From assembly GCA_007135095.1 (NCBI GenBank), contig SLJO01000077.1, positions 1-63,839 on the forward strand: a DNA stretch of 63,839 nt, given 5' to 3'. Source of the stretch: Bacteroidales bacterium. Lineage in GTDB: Bacteria > Bacteroidota > Bacteroidia > Bacteroidales > PUMT01. The notes beneath the pieces were generated by a model, which made no database searches, had not been told where the DNA came from, and worked only from the letters and a program-made list of their open reading frames with translations. Of the stretch, positions 36,170 through 45,095 are shown in pieces. The position numbers and the translations under genes are program-made. Each line of letters starts with the position of its first letter. Position 1 is the stretch's first letter.

Positions 36170-38284
36170 ATGATAAAAGTATTGTTTTTCCTTTCAGCCG
36201 GATTATTTTTTGCCCTGCAAACAGAAGCAAAGGACCATTTTCTATACCAGGACAGGAAGGAAATGTTTCTAAAAGCCGAGTCACACCATTTATTCGAAGA
36301 ATTTACCGAAGCCCTTGCTATTTATCTTGAACTGCTTTTGGACGAGCCCGGCAATTCTTTTTTGAATTACAGGGCAGGAAACTGCTATCTCAATCTGCCC
36401 GGAAAGGAAAGTGCCGCCGTTGGATACCTGGAAAAAGCAATTCTGGATATGGATGCCCGTAAGCGGCGGCCAACTTATAGTACAAACAAAGCCCCCGTTG
36501 ATGCTCTTTTTCTCCTGGGAAGTGCATATCATATAAACTACCGGTTTAAGGATGCACTTAAGATGTTTTACCGGTTCAGGGAGGTGTTGAACCCCGAGGT
36601 TTATTATATTAATGTGGTAGATGAACATATACAAAACTCCCTGAATGCCATTGTAAGCACAGGGAGTCCGGCATCCTTCATCAGGGAAAATCTGGGTGAA
36701 AGGATAAATACCAGTTTGCCGGAAACCAACCCTGCCGTCTCCGGCAATGAGGAGAGAATCGTATTTACCCGGAAGCTGCCGTTATACCACGGAATCTTCT
36801 TTTCAGAAAAAACGGTTGAAGGAGAATGGTCATGGCCGGAGGAAATAACCGCGCAGCTTGGTTGTGACGGGGATTGCCATCCTGTTTCTTTATCCTGGGA
36901 CGGAAAGGAGCTCTACCTCTACAAATCGGACAACCTGGTGGGGAACTTATATGTGAGCCATTATGAAGAAGGCCGGTGGACACCCATTAAGAAGCTGAAC
37001 GATAACATAAATACAAGGTTTTGGGAATCACATGCCAGCATATCGGTGAACAAAGACACTCTCTACTTTACCAGCAACCGTCCGGGCGGATATGGCGGAC
37101 TCGATATTTATTACTCCGCAAAGTGCGAAAAAGGTGATTGGGGGCCGGCAGTTAACCTTGGACCTGAAATCAATACACCCGGCAATGAAGATGCCCCGTT
37201 TATTATGGAAAATGGCAGGGCACTGTATTTCAGCTCACATGGCCATTACAATATCGGGGGCTATGACATTTTTTACTCGACAAAAAAAGAGGGCCAGTGG
37301 ACAGTCCCCGTGAACCTGGGCTACGGCATCAATCGCCCGGGAGACGATCTTTTCTTTAACCCCGTTAAAAACGGCATCCATGCTTACTTTGCCAGAATTG
37401 ACAATGATGGTTCCGGGGATAAGGATATCTACAGGTACACAATTTTTTCCGAAGCAAATCCGCGGAAATTTCTTTTAAGGGGCGAAATGAAGAGGAAGGA
37501 CGGACTGCAGACAGGCACCGCAGCCAGAATAAGAATAATAGAGTCCGTCAGCGGTGACACTCTTTACACCGCCCGGCCCGATCAGCTGACCCGGGAATAT
37601 GAAATCATGGTTACTCCCGGGGAATGGGAAGTGGTTTTCAGCGAGAAGGACCATGAAAATGTGGTCAGGAAAATCAACCTGCCGCCAGACAGGGAGGAAA
37701 ATGAAAAGATCATCAACGCAAGCCTGGTGAGAACAGAGCCCGTGATACCCGGCATTTATACAGTGATAACCGATTCCATAATTTTGCCTGCAGAAACAAT
37801 CCCCCGAAGAACCCTGGGCATAGAGCAGCACCATTACCATGTTACCAGCAAGGAAAAAATCAGCATCTCGATGAGACTCGGGTTCAACACCGATCTGAAG
37901 GTGGAGCGGTATATTGACAAGGAACCCGCAGGAACTGAAATGCAAAAGATAGAACGAAGGAGACACATATATGATTATGAACCCGTGCCGGGAGATAATT
38001 TACTGAGGTTCATTCATACCGGCATACTGGGCGATGTTGTCACCGAAGATGTCCTGATTGGCTTCCATCCCCCGGATGAAGAAACAGTCCTCAAAAAAGT
38101 ACCCGCCGCAGCGGGTACCGATACTATCCCGGAACCGGAGTATTTTGAAACACCGGTCCCCGAAGATGTGCCGGAAACTCATGCGCCGGGCAGGGTAGTG
38201 CCCATCTGGTGGATACTGATACTGGCCCTGATCCTGCTGGTGGCTTTTTATTATAAGGAACGCGGCAGCAGAAAAAAGAAATAA
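36170..38284 (+). CDS. TPR / PD40 beta-propeller envelope protein with C-terminal membrane anchor
   Basis: 704 residues. A signal peptide (about 1-20) is followed by tetratricopeptide-like helices (about 30-165), then a propeller region of PD40/WD40-like repeats (about 180-450) with repeated motifs such as LYFTSNRPGGYGGLDIYYS and LYFSSHGHYNIGGYDIFYS. A carboxypeptidase-regulatory-like segment (about 450-520) and a less ordered part follow. The last 25 residues are a membrane helix (about 679-696) and a Lys/Arg tail. The first three parts match the order in type IX protein PorE and other Bacteroidota OmpA-fused proteins, but the peptidoglycan-binding OmpA domain is missing. Function is unknown; an envelope scaffold is a guess. 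Confidence 0.8.
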   Translation: MIKVLFFLSAGLFFALQTEAKDHFLYQDRKEMFLKAESHHLFEEFTEALAIYLELLLDEPGNSFLNYRAGNCYLNLPGKESAAVGYLEKAILDMDARKRRPTYSTNKAPVDALFLLGSAYHINYRFKDALKMFYRFREVLNPEVYYINVVDEHIQNSLNAIVSTGSPASFIRENLGERINTSLPETNPAVSGNEERIVFTRKLPLYHGIFFSEKTVEGEWSWPEEITAQLGCDGDCHPVSLSWDGKELYLYKSDNLVGNLYVSHYEEGRWTPIKKLNDNINTRFWESHASISVNKDTLYFTSNRPGGYGGLDIYYSAKCEKGDWGPAVNLGPEINTPGNEDAPFIMENGRALYFSSHGHYNIGGYDIFYSTKKEGQWTVPVNLGYGINRPGDDLFFNPVKNGIHAYFARIDNDGSGDKDIYRYTIFSEANPRKFLLRGEMKRKDGLQTGTAARIRIIESVSGDTLYTARPDQLTREYEIMVTPGEWEVVFSEKDHENVVRKINLPPDREENEKIINASLVRTEPVIPGIYTVITDSIILPAETIPRRTLGIEQHHYHVTSKEKISISMRLGFNTDLKVERYIDKEPAGTEMQKIERRRHIYDYEPVPGDNLLRFIHTGILGDVVTEDVLIGFHPPDEETVLKKVPAAAGTDTIPEPEYFETPVPEDVPETHAPGRVVPIWWILILALILLVAFYYKERGSRKKK

Positions 38285-38308
38285 AACACTTAAAAAAAAC
38301 AGACTGCA

Positions 38309-38848
38309 TTGAGTATCTTAACAGGAGAGAGAATTAGTTTGAGGGCGCTTGAGCCTGGTGATGTCGACCTGCTATACAGCTGGGAAAACAATTCAAATAT
38401 ATGGTCGGTAAGCAATACACTGGCACCGTTTTCCAGGTTCGTGCTGGAAAAGTACATTGCCGAATCACACATGGACATCTTTCAGACCAAGCAGCTGCGG
38501 CTGATGATCGATATTTCAGAAAAAGGGGATACCGATACCATAGGTGCGATCGATCTCTTTGATTTTGATCCCATGCATGAAAGGGCCGGTATCGGAATAC
38601 TGATAAGCGAAAAAAGGTACATGAACAGGGGGTATGCTTCAGAAGCACTGGAATTGCTTATCGATTATTCCTTCACCATACTGCAGCTTCACCAGTTGTT
38701 CTGCCACATAGATTGTGACAATAAAGTCAGCATCAAACTTTTCGAAAAATTCAGGTTCAGGGTCACCGGTGAGAAAAAGGACTGGAACAAAAGCCCTGAA
38801 GGCTGGAAAAGCGTTTATATGCTTCAACTGATCAATCCGCGCCACTGA
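38309..38848 (+). CDS. GNAT-family N-acetyltransferase (RimJ/RimL type)
   Basis: 179 residues from a TTG start at 38309, read MSILTGERISLRALEPGDVDLLYSW. The acetyl-CoA pocket is in the RGYASEALELLIDYSF segment after the beta-bulge AGIGILISEKRYMN, and the C-terminal LFEKFRFRVTGEKKDW is typical of the RimJ/RimL-like acetyltransferases that act on protein N-termini, amines or antibiotics. The start is chosen because the family's first strand (ERISLRAL) directly follows and no ATG lies upstream in frame. The stop codon at 38846-38848 is also the first triplet of a tandem repeat. Confidence 0.88.
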   Translation: MSILTGERISLRALEPGDVDLLYSWENNSNIWSVSNTLAPFSRFVLEKYIAESHMDIFQTKQLRLMIDISEKGDTDTIGAIDLFDFDPMHERAGIGILISEKRYMNRGYASEALELLIDYSFTILQLHQLFCHIDCDNKVSIKLFEKFRFRVTGEKKDWNKSPEGWKSVYMLQLINPRH

Positions 38849-38990
38849 CGCGGGGGCAGGTATTTGATGGTGATTTCCCGGCACACTGGAAAAGTGACGC
38901 GGGGGCAGGATTTTGACCGGTGATTTTCCCGGCAGGCTGGAAAAGTGACGCGAAGGCAGATTTTGACCGGTGATTTTCCCGGCAGGCTGG
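38846..38990 (+). repeat. Three-copy tandem repeat (49-51-base unit) beginning at the GNAT stop codon
   Basis: Units start at 38846, 38895 and 38946, each opening TGACGCG(G/A)(G/A)GGCAG; the first TGA is the GNAT stop. Copies 2 and 3 share the inner stretch GATTTTGACCGGTGATTTTC nearly without change; copy 1 has diverged. Inside each unit, TTTTCC and GGAAAA form a short inverted repeat. The array fills the space between two convergent genes (GNAT and the HsdR-N protein). Confidence 0.9.
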
Positions 38991-38992
38991 TA

Positions 38993-39451
38993 TCAGAAAG
39001 CTCCGGTCAAATAATCCGGTATCTCCGGCAAAAAGCTCCAGGTCCGTTCCTGGTGATCAAGTTTTGCACAGTAATGAACCAGTCCGTTGCTGACAATCAG
39101 ATATTCCACCTTCATATCCATATTGTAGAGCGCTGCCTGGTCAAATACCTTCTGTGTGATCTTCACGTCCGGGGCCTTGCATTCTACAATGACCAGTGGG
39201 GCGCCATGCCTGGAGAACAGGACAATGTCGGCCCTTTTATCCATCTGGTTTATCTTTAAAGACATTTCCACAGCAATCAGGGAGGCGGGAAAATTTTTTT
39301 CCCGTACCAGGTATGCAGTAAGGTTCTGCCGCACCCATTCCTCGGGTGTCAAAAAAACATACCGCTTTCGAATATTGTCGAAAATGTACTTTCTTTGTCC
39401 TTTGGATTTTATCTGAAAGGAATAATCAGGTAAATTGAGCTGCTGAAACAT
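38993..39451 (-). CDS. Stand-alone type I restriction HsdR N-terminal domain protein
   Basis: 152 residues: one PD-(D/E)xK-like nuclease domain of the HSDR_N family. The catalytic-type residues are visible in the RADIVLFSRHGAPLVIVECKAP stretch (Asp, then Glu-x-Lys). It lacks the helicase and specificity parts of a real HsdR and has no HsdM/HsdS neighbours. In many Bacteroidota the same small protein is encoded beside holA, as here (divergent across amn). The cellular function is unknown; nuclease activity is plausible because the motif is intact. A -7-like box lies ahead of it. Confidence 0.88.
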   Translation of the reverse strand: MFQQLNLPDYSFQIKSKGQRKYIFDNIRKRYVFLTPEEWVRQNLTAYLVREKNFPASLIAVEMSLKINQMDKRADIVLFSRHGAPLVIVECKAPDVKITQKVFDQAALYNMDMKVEYLIVSNGLVHYCAKLDHQERTWSFLPEIPDYLTGAF

Positions 39452-39507
39452 TGTCTGACAATTATGCTGTTACTTTACCATCCAGGCTGCTGCATCGTGA
39501 TACAATG

Positions 39508-39515
39508 CAAATATA
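39508..39515 (-). promoter_or_regulatory. Possible -7 box (TATATTTG, minus strand) for the HsdR-N gene
   Basis: TATATTTG on the minus strand lies in the 71-base divergent gap, 57 bases from the start codon at 39451. The nearest TTTG upstream is only 14 bases away, shorter than the usual spacing, so support is partial. Confidence 0.3.
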
Positions 39516-39522
39516 TTAAGAT

Positions 39523-40293
39523 ATGAAGACAAAACAGGAGATAGTTCATAACTGGTTGCCCAGGTACACGGGTAATCCCATTGAAAATTTCACCAAACAT
39601 ATATTGCTCACGAACTTCAGCAATTACCTGGAAATATTTTCCGAAATGCATGGCAGCCCCATTATCGGGAAGGACAATCCCATGCCCTGCGTGATTGCCA
39701 ATGGCATTACCCTCATTAATATCGGAATGGGGAGCGCCAATGCAGCAACCATAATGGACCTGCTTAGCGCAGTAAACCCAAAGGCGGTATTGTTTCTTGG
39801 GAAGTGCGGGGGACTGAAGCCTAAAAACAAGCTTGGTGATTTGATCCTGCCAATTGCTGCCATTCGCAGCGAGGGCACATCGAACGACTACCTTCCGCCG
39901 GAAGTGCCGGCCCTGCCTGCCTTCAACCTTCAAAGGGCAGTCTCATCGGCCATTGTTAAAGCCGAGCGGGATTATTATACGGGTACTGTCTTTACAACCA
40001 ACAAAAGAGTATGGGAGTATGATGACCGTTTTAAAAGATACCTGCAGAAAACCAGGGCAATGGCAATAGACATGGAAACGGCAACCATATTCATAGTGGG
40101 TTTCGCAAACGGCATCCCTTCCGGGGCGCTCCTGCTGGTGTCCGACCAGCCAATGATCTCAACGGGAATAAAAACATCGGAAAGCGACCAGAGGGTTACC
40201 GAGTTGTTTGTAAGAGACCATCTAACAATTGGCATTAACGCATTGCGTGAAATCATAAACCATTCATCATCGGTGAAGCACCTTAAATTTTAA
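39523..40293 (+). CDS. amn: AMP nucleosidase
   Basis: 256 residues, the short Bacteroidota form. The nucleoside-phosphorylase-like fold shows IANGITLINIGMGSANAATIMDLL, the phosphate/substrate motif FLGKCGGLKPKNKLGDLILP, and the ribose-binding IDMETATIF with the key Met-Glu. It hydrolyses AMP to adenine and ribose-5-phosphate, helping to balance adenine nucleotides in the cytosol. The start at 39523 follows the divergent gap. It lies 5 bases ahead of holA, so the two are translated from one message. Confidence 0.93.
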   Translation: MKTKQEIVHNWLPRYTGNPIENFTKHILLTNFSNYLEIFSEMHGSPIIGKDNPMPCVIANGITLINIGMGSANAATIMDLLSAVNPKAVLFLGKCGGLKPKNKLGDLILPIAAIRSEGTSNDYLPPEVPALPAFNLQRAVSSAIVKAERDYYTGTVFTTNKRVWEYDDRFKRYLQKTRAMAIDMETATIFIVGFANGIPSGALLLVSDQPMISTGIKTSESDQRVTELFVRDHLTIGINALREIINHSSSVKHLKF

Positions 40294-40298
40294 GCTCC

Positions 40299-41303
40299 AT
40301 GACCGCCAGTGAAATCATCAGCGAACTTAAAAATAAAAAATACCGGCCAGTATATCTGCTCACCGGTGAAGAACCCTATTACATTGACCAGGTTACAGAG
40401 TATATAATAAGTAATGTTTTAACCCCGGAAGAAAAAGCCTTTAACCAGACTGTTTTTTACGGAAAAGATACTGATTCGGTAACGGTTATCACCGCTGCGC
40501 GCAGATTCCCCATGATGGCGGAAAACCAGCTGATCGTGGTCAGGGAAGCTCAGCAAATGAAAGACATTGACACGCTTGCCGTATATGCTGAACACCCCCT
40601 GAAATCGACTATCCTTGTAATTAATTTCAAATACAGCACCTACGACAAGAGAAAGAAACTATTTAAGGTGGTACAGAAATCCGGCGGTGCAATACTTGAA
40701 TCATCAAGGCTGTATGAAAACAAAATACCCGACTGGATCACATCATGGCTGAAAAGCAGAAATTCCAGCATAGAGCCATCTGCAGCCATGATGCTTGTGG
40801 AATATCTCGGAACTGATCTGGGCAAAATAGCCAATGAACTGGAAAAGCTGATACTTTCGCTCCCGGAAAACGACAGGAGAATAACTCCGCTTATCATCGA
40901 GCGGAACATAGGCATAAGCAAAGACTATAACAACTTTGAGCTGCAAAAGGCACTGGGGCAAAAAAATATTCTCAAGGCGAACCGTATAATAAACTATTTC
41001 GAAAAAAATCCGAAACAAAACCCCTTTTCCCTTACCATAGTATCACTCTTTTCTTACTTCAGCAAAATATTCACACTGCATTTGATCAAAGATAAATCCG
41101 GAAAAAACCTGGCCTCAGCACTGAAGATAAACCCATATTTTGTCTCTGAATACCAGTTGGCTGCAAAAAAGTATGATGCACGCAGGACAGCCATAATTAT
41201 TTCCTGGCTAAGGGAATACGATATGCGCTCGAAGGGGTTCGGCAATTCATCCGCAAGCGACGGCGACCTTCTAAAGGAACTGGTATATAAAATTTTGCAT
41301 TAA
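40299..41303 (+). CDS. holA: DNA polymerase III subunit delta
   Basis: 334 residues matching HolA: the N-terminal PVYLLTGEEPYYIDQVTEYI, the beta-clamp-interacting region ARRFPMMAENQLIVVREAQQMKD, and the C-terminal collar QNPFSLTIVSLFSYFSKIFTLH. It opens the sliding clamp within the clamp loader. The start is 5 bases after the amn stop. Confidence 0.93.
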   Translation: MTASEIISELKNKKYRPVYLLTGEEPYYIDQVTEYIISNVLTPEEKAFNQTVFYGKDTDSVTVITAARRFPMMAENQLIVVREAQQMKDIDTLAVYAEHPLKSTILVINFKYSTYDKRKKLFKVVQKSGGAILESSRLYENKIPDWITSWLKSRNSSIEPSAAMMLVEYLGTDLGKIANELEKLILSLPENDRRITPLIIERNIGISKDYNNFELQKALGQKNILKANRIINYFEKNPKQNPFSLTIVSLFSYFSKIFTLHLIKDKSGKNLASALKINPYFVSEYQLAAKKYDARRTAIIISWLREYDMRSKGFGNSSASDGDLLKELVYKILH

Positions 41304-41442
41304 CCCTCATCTGTTTACACGGCGCAGGTCCGAAATCCCTTTTATGCCAGTCCGCAACATGATCGCTTGTGCACCCTTGCGAATTAATATTTCCAAGGAT
41401 TCCGGCTGCGGTTTTGTATATTTACAGAAAATTTTTTAAAAC

Positions 41443-42060
41443 ATGACAATATATATAGTAATTATCACTGCAATAGTTTCCGTCCTTGCGTTTTCAAGAC
41501 CCGATCTGATGACCAGGCTCCAGTTCAACCCCTACCAGGTGTACCACCGGAAGCAGTATTACAGGCTGCTTACCCACGGCCTGTTGCACGCCGACTGGGT
41601 CCATCTTTTTATTAACATGCTGGTGCTTTTCTCTTTCGGGACGGCAGTTGAATATTATTTTCAACAGCTTGCAGCACACGGGCTGCTGATGTTTCCCCGC
41701 CTCACCTACATTATTCTGTATGTCGGGGCAGTAGTGGTATCATCGCTTACCACCTTAAAAAAACATAAGGATCATCACTGGTATAATTCAGTCGGGGCAT
41801 CAGGGGGGGTATCGGCCGTGATCTTCACCAGCATTTTCTTTGCGCCATGGCAGAACCTGTTGTTATACGCCATTATACCAATTCCCGGGGTGATATTCGG
41901 AATTCTTTACCTTGCTTATTCACATTACGCGAGTAAAAAATCATCAGACAACATCAACCATGATGCCCACTTTATCGGGGCAGTTTTCGGACTGGTTTTT
42001 CCTGTTCTTATTGATTTCAATCTGCTCGGATCATTTTTTGAGCAGCTTTTCCGCTTTTAG
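41443..42060 (+). CDS. Rhomboid-family intramembrane serine protease
   Basis: 205 residues with about six membrane helices. The catalytic pair is intact: Ser120 in the GASGG turn and His176 in NHDAHFIGAVFG. The first loop carries the conserved HADWVHLFINMLVLFSFG, with the His and Asn (Asn58) that stabilise the oxyanion. This minimal six-helix form has no extra cytosolic domain. It cleaves membrane helices within the inner membrane; the substrate is unknown. Convergent or associated promoters are not clear in the 139-base gap after holA, although TATATTTA near 41416 resembles a -7 box. Confidence 0.92.
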   Translation: MTIYIVIITAIVSVLAFSRPDLMTRLQFNPYQVYHRKQYYRLLTHGLLHADWVHLFINMLVLFSFGTAVEYYFQQLAAHGLLMFPRLTYIILYVGAVVVSSLTTLKKHKDHHWYNSVGASGGVSAVIFTSIFFAPWQNLLLYAIIPIPGVIFGILYLAYSHYASKKSSDNINHDAHFIGAVFGLVFPVLIDFNLLGSFFEQLFRF

Positions 42061-42095
42061 AATTTCTTCCGGCCAGGCAAGCACATGAGCAAATA

Positions 42096-42605
42096 ATGAA
42101 AGAAGGCGCTAAAAAAAACAAGGCAGTTTTTCTCGACCGCGACGGAGTTATTAACCGGGAGACAGGAAATTACGTTTTTAAGCCTGAGGATTTTGATCTT
42201 AATGAGGGTGTATTTGATGCCCTTGCCATGCTGCGCGACAGGGGGTTCATGCTTATAGTCATTTCAAACCAGGGCGGCATCGCCCGTGGCCTGTACACCC
42301 ATTCCCATGTACGCAAAATCCATGACATCCTTAACAAAAAGTTGTCCGTTCAAAGCATTAGCCTTACTGAAATTTACTATTGCCCGCATTACCCCGCAAC
42401 AGGCAGGTGTCTTTGCCGCAAGCCGGGAAGCATTCTTCTTGAAAAAGCAATCGCCAGGTTTAATATTGATCCTGCCATGTCATGGATGATAGGCGACAAG
42501 GAAACCGATATTGAGGCTGCCCGCCGGTCAGGGGTAAAGGGCATACTTGTTAAGCCAAACGATTCATTGATGGACTACATGAATATTATAATTCCCCGGC
42601 AGTGA
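42096..42605 (+). CDS. gmhB: D-glycero-D-manno-heptose-1,7-bisphosphate 7-phosphatase-like HAD hydrolase
   Basis: 169 residues of the HAD-IIIA/GmhB class. The catalytic DxD is Asp14 and Asp16 in VFLDRDGVIN; the later motifs are VISNQGGIARG and WMIGDKETDIEAARRSG. A zinc-binding insert, CPHYPATGRCLC, is typical of GmhB and related histidinol-phosphatases. It probably removes the 7-phosphate from heptose bisphosphate in lipopolysaccharide core synthesis, but no other heptose gene is nearby, so another phosphosugar is possible. The next gene starts within its stop codon (GTGA overlap). Confidence 0.85.
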   Translation: MKEGAKKNKAVFLDRDGVINRETGNYVFKPEDFDLNEGVFDALAMLRDRGFMLIVISNQGGIARGLYTHSHVRKIHDILNKKLSVQSISLTEIYYCPHYPATGRCLCRKPGSILLEKAIARFNIDPAMSWMIGDKETDIEAARRSGVKGILVKPNDSLMDYMNIIIPRQ

Positions 42606-43462
42606 AGCACAAACAATTCATATGCCTTAACGGTGAAATGCTCGCCGCCGGCGAACCGTCTATCCTGCACACTAACCGTGCATTTTGTTATGGAGATGCA
42701 ATTTTCGAAACCATCCATGCCAACGGAACAAAACTTCAGTTTTTTGAAAGCCATTATCAACGCCTTGAAAAAAGCATGAAATACCTGAGGATGGAAAAAA
42801 ACAGTTCCCTGGAACCTGCCAGGCTTGAATCGGCAATCATAAGGCTTCTTAACAAAAACCATTTTTACAATGGCGTGCGGATAAGGCTGACCGTTTTCCG
42901 CGATCAGGGCGGACTGTATACCCCTGCCACAAATTCCTGCTCATTTCTTGTCGATACCACTCCCCTTGACTTTGACCAGTACCGGATAAATGAAAAGGGC
43001 CTGAAAACAGTCCTCTTCACTTCACTGCAAAAGCCGGCAGGCAGACTGTCAAACCTGAAAACAGCAAACTCACTGCTTTACATAATGGCAGGGCTGTATA
43101 AAAAAGAGACAGGAATGGATGACTGTTTCATCCTCAACACAGATAAAAGACTCTCAGAATGCATCAGTTCCAATATTTTCCTGATGCTTAACGGCGCCCT
43201 GCTGACCCCTGCATTAAGTGAAGGCTGTGTTGATGGAATAATGCGGCGCCAGGTTCTGCGTATTGCTGAAAAAGAGGGAATAAAATGCAGGGAGACTAAA
43301 CTCGGTGAACAGGAACTGCTGTCGGCCGATGAATGTTTTCTTACCAATTCCATAACGGGAATCCGCTGGGTAGTGGCATACGGGCAAAAGCGATATTACA
43401 GCAAAACAGCAAGACAGCTGATCTCGCTGCTTAATCAGGAACAGTTTGGAGAAAAATTGTAA
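42602..43462 (+). CDS. Class IV aminotransferase (branched-chain/aminodeoxychorismate lyase-like)
   Basis: 286 residues from a GTG at 42602 that overlaps the gmhB stop by four bases, indicating translational coupling. The fold-type IV pattern includes NRAFCYGDAIFETIHANG (family arginine region), the PLP Lys in LSNLKTANSLLYIMA, and MDDCFILNTDKRLSECISSNIFLM with the conserved Glu. PabC, IlvE and D-amino-acid transaminase belong to this fold, and the sequence alone does not separate them; 4-amino-4-deoxychorismate lyase (folate synthesis) is a reasonable option. The gene is convergent with yqgE with 12 bases between stops. Confidence 0.82.
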   Translation: MKHKQFICLNGEMLAAGEPSILHTNRAFCYGDAIFETIHANGTKLQFFESHYQRLEKSMKYLRMEKNSSLEPARLESAIIRLLNKNHFYNGVRIRLTVFRDQGGLYTPATNSCSFLVDTTPLDFDQYRINEKGLKTVLFTSLQKPAGRLSNLKTANSLLYIMAGLYKKETGMDDCFILNTDKRLSECISSNIFLMLNGALLTPALSEGCVDGIMRRQVLRIAEKEGIKCRETKLGEQELLSADECFLTNSITGIRWVVAYGQKRYYSKTARQLISLLNQEQFGEKL

Positions 43463-43474
43463 CCATCGGCAGCA

Positions 43475-44065
43475 TCAGTTCATCCCGGGGTTTTCAGGAA
43501 AATTGGTCCATAGCTTGAACTTGCCTCCAAGTGCATTCAGAACCTCCTGCCATGACTCCCTGTTCCTTGTATCAAAAATCTTCCCGCTGTCAAGTTCGCT
43601 GACAACCCAGGAATCTTCCGATATCTCCCTTTCAAGCTGAGTTGGCTGCCATCCGGAGTATCCGACAAAGAATCTTATATTGGAGCTGTTCAGCGAGCCC
43701 TCTTTCAGAAGTTGTTTAACCACTTCAAAATCGCCTCCCCACCAGATATCCTTGAGTACCTCCACGCTGTTGGGTATCATCGCCCCGAGACGGTGCAGAT
43801 AATGGATAGCATCAGTACCTACCGGGCCGCCGACAGAGATTGTGGTATCAATTGAAGGGAAATCCGAAAGTATTTCACTGATGTCTACTTCAACGGGTTT
43901 ATTCAGCACAAAGCCAACCGAGCCATTTTCGTTGTGCTCCGTAATAAAGACAACCGACCGTTTAAAATAGGCATCATTCAGAAAAGGGTCTGATATGAGT
44001 ATCCTGCCCTGTTTAGGTTTTATGTTATTGTGATCAATCCTGAATATGTCGAATATAAGGTCCAC
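43475..44065 (-). CDS. YqgE/AlgH-family protein
   Basis: 196 residues matching the UPF0301 (YqgE/AlgH) family: PKQGRILISDPFLNDAYFKRSVVFITEHNENGSVGFVLNKP at the N-terminus, then SVGGPVGTDAIHYLHRL and RFFVGYSGWQPTQLEREI. The function is unknown. The family is named from an alginate regulator but has no known DNA-binding motif. It stands between a convergent aminotransferase and proC. Confidence 0.93.
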   Translation of the reverse strand: MDLIFDIFRIDHNNIKPKQGRILISDPFLNDAYFKRSVVFITEHNENGSVGFVLNKPVEVDISEILSDFPSIDTTISVGGPVGTDAIHYLHRLGAMIPNSVEVLKDIWWGGDFEVVKQLLKEGSLNSSNIRFFVGYSGWQPTQLEREISEDSWVVSELDSGKIFDTRNRESWQEVLNALGGKFKLWTNFPENPGMN

Positions 44066-44195
44066 TGGTAATAGTTTTAGGTAATGTAACTAAATTTTCA
44101 GCATTTTACAAATCCAGCGTTTGCGAATAAGTAAATATCAAAACATATACCATCATCACCAGCCGGGGAGCATAAGGGATATTATTTAAGAATTT

Positions 44196-45026
44196 TTAAT
44201 CTTTGTCCCCCGAATACAGCATTGCCGCTTTGGAAGCGGAAAGGGCAATACCTTTTATCATGGCCGAACTGAATCCCTCGTATTCCATAAGATTAAGTCC
44301 GGCAATAGTGCAGCCTTTGGGAGTGGTTACCTTGTCAATTTCCTGCTCGGGGTGGCTCCCGGCTGCCAGAAGAAGTGAAGCGGCCCCTTTGGCTGCCTGG
44401 GTTGCGATATTCAATGCATGATCTGAATGCAGGCCGATTTCGATACCCCCCTGTGATGCCGCCCTTATGGCACGGAGGAAAAAGGCTACACCACAGGCTC
44501 CTATGGCAGTGGCAGCAATCATCTCCTCCTCGTTGATGGCAAGGGTTTTCCCTACCATCCCAAAAAGATCGGTGGCCATTTCCATTGATTCCCCGCCGAT
44601 TCCGTTGGCTGCCAGGCAGGTCATGGACTCACCGACAGATATGGCAATATTGGGCATTGCCCTCACCACCGACACTCCCTTACCTATAATCTGTTCAATC
44701 TCCCTTATCCTGACTCCTGTCACAACCGATATGATGGTATGGCTGCCTGCCCGCAGTGCGGGTTTGATTTCTCTCAGCAACCCGTCTAACTGCTGAGGCT
44801 CCACGGCAATTATAATGACCTCGGTGGCATCAACAGCCCTGACATTGTCTTTTACTATCATTACACCTGTATCCTCCATTTTAGACAACAGGTTTATACG
44901 CCTGCGGGTAAGCCATATATTGCCGGCAGTAAACCGCTGGGACCTTAGAAGCCCCTTGGCTATGGAAAGTCCGATATTGCCTGCACCCAGGATGGCTATG
45001 CGGCTGTCTTTATTTAATTTGCTCAT
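44196..45026 (-). CDS. proC: Pyrroline-5-carboxylate reductase
   Basis: From ATG at 45026 the product is 276 residues; the frame runs back to 45095, but its first 23 residues do not resemble the family. The N-terminal nucleotide loop is AILGAGNIGLSIAKGL, the middle has VIIIAVEPQQL, and the C-terminal signature is TPKGCTIAGLNLMEYEGF. It reduces pyrroline-5-carboxylate to proline with NAD(P)H, the last step of proline synthesis. The long stretch with the IS remnant lies upstream. Confidence 0.93.
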   Translation of the reverse strand: MSKLNKDSRIAILGAGNIGLSIAKGLLRSQRFTAGNIWLTRRRINLLSKMEDTGVMIVKDNVRAVDATEVIIIAVEPQQLDGLLREIKPALRAGSHTIISVVTGVRIREIEQIIGKGVSVVRAMPNIAISVGESMTCLAANGIGGESMEMATDLFGMVGKTLAINEEEMIAATAIGACGVAFFLRAIRAASQGGIEIGLHSDHALNIATQAAKGAASLLLAAGSHPEQEIDKVTTPKGCTIAGLNLMEYEGFSSAMIKGIALSASKAAMLYSGDKD

Positions 45027-45095
45027 AGAAAAAGTATTAAGGTGCCTTTTTGTAAATGCTGCAAAAACAGGCTGCACATATCGGTCACGCCACAA

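Noticed and set aside
36170..38284. Assignment as PorE itself
   Set aside because: The OmpA-like C-terminal domain is absent, so the name was not given.
38846..38990. CRISPR array
   Set aside because: Only three contiguous units, with no spacers.
38993..39451. Remnant of a type I restriction system
   Set aside because: The protein is full length for the stand-alone family and sits in a conserved context, so it is not a truncated hsdR.
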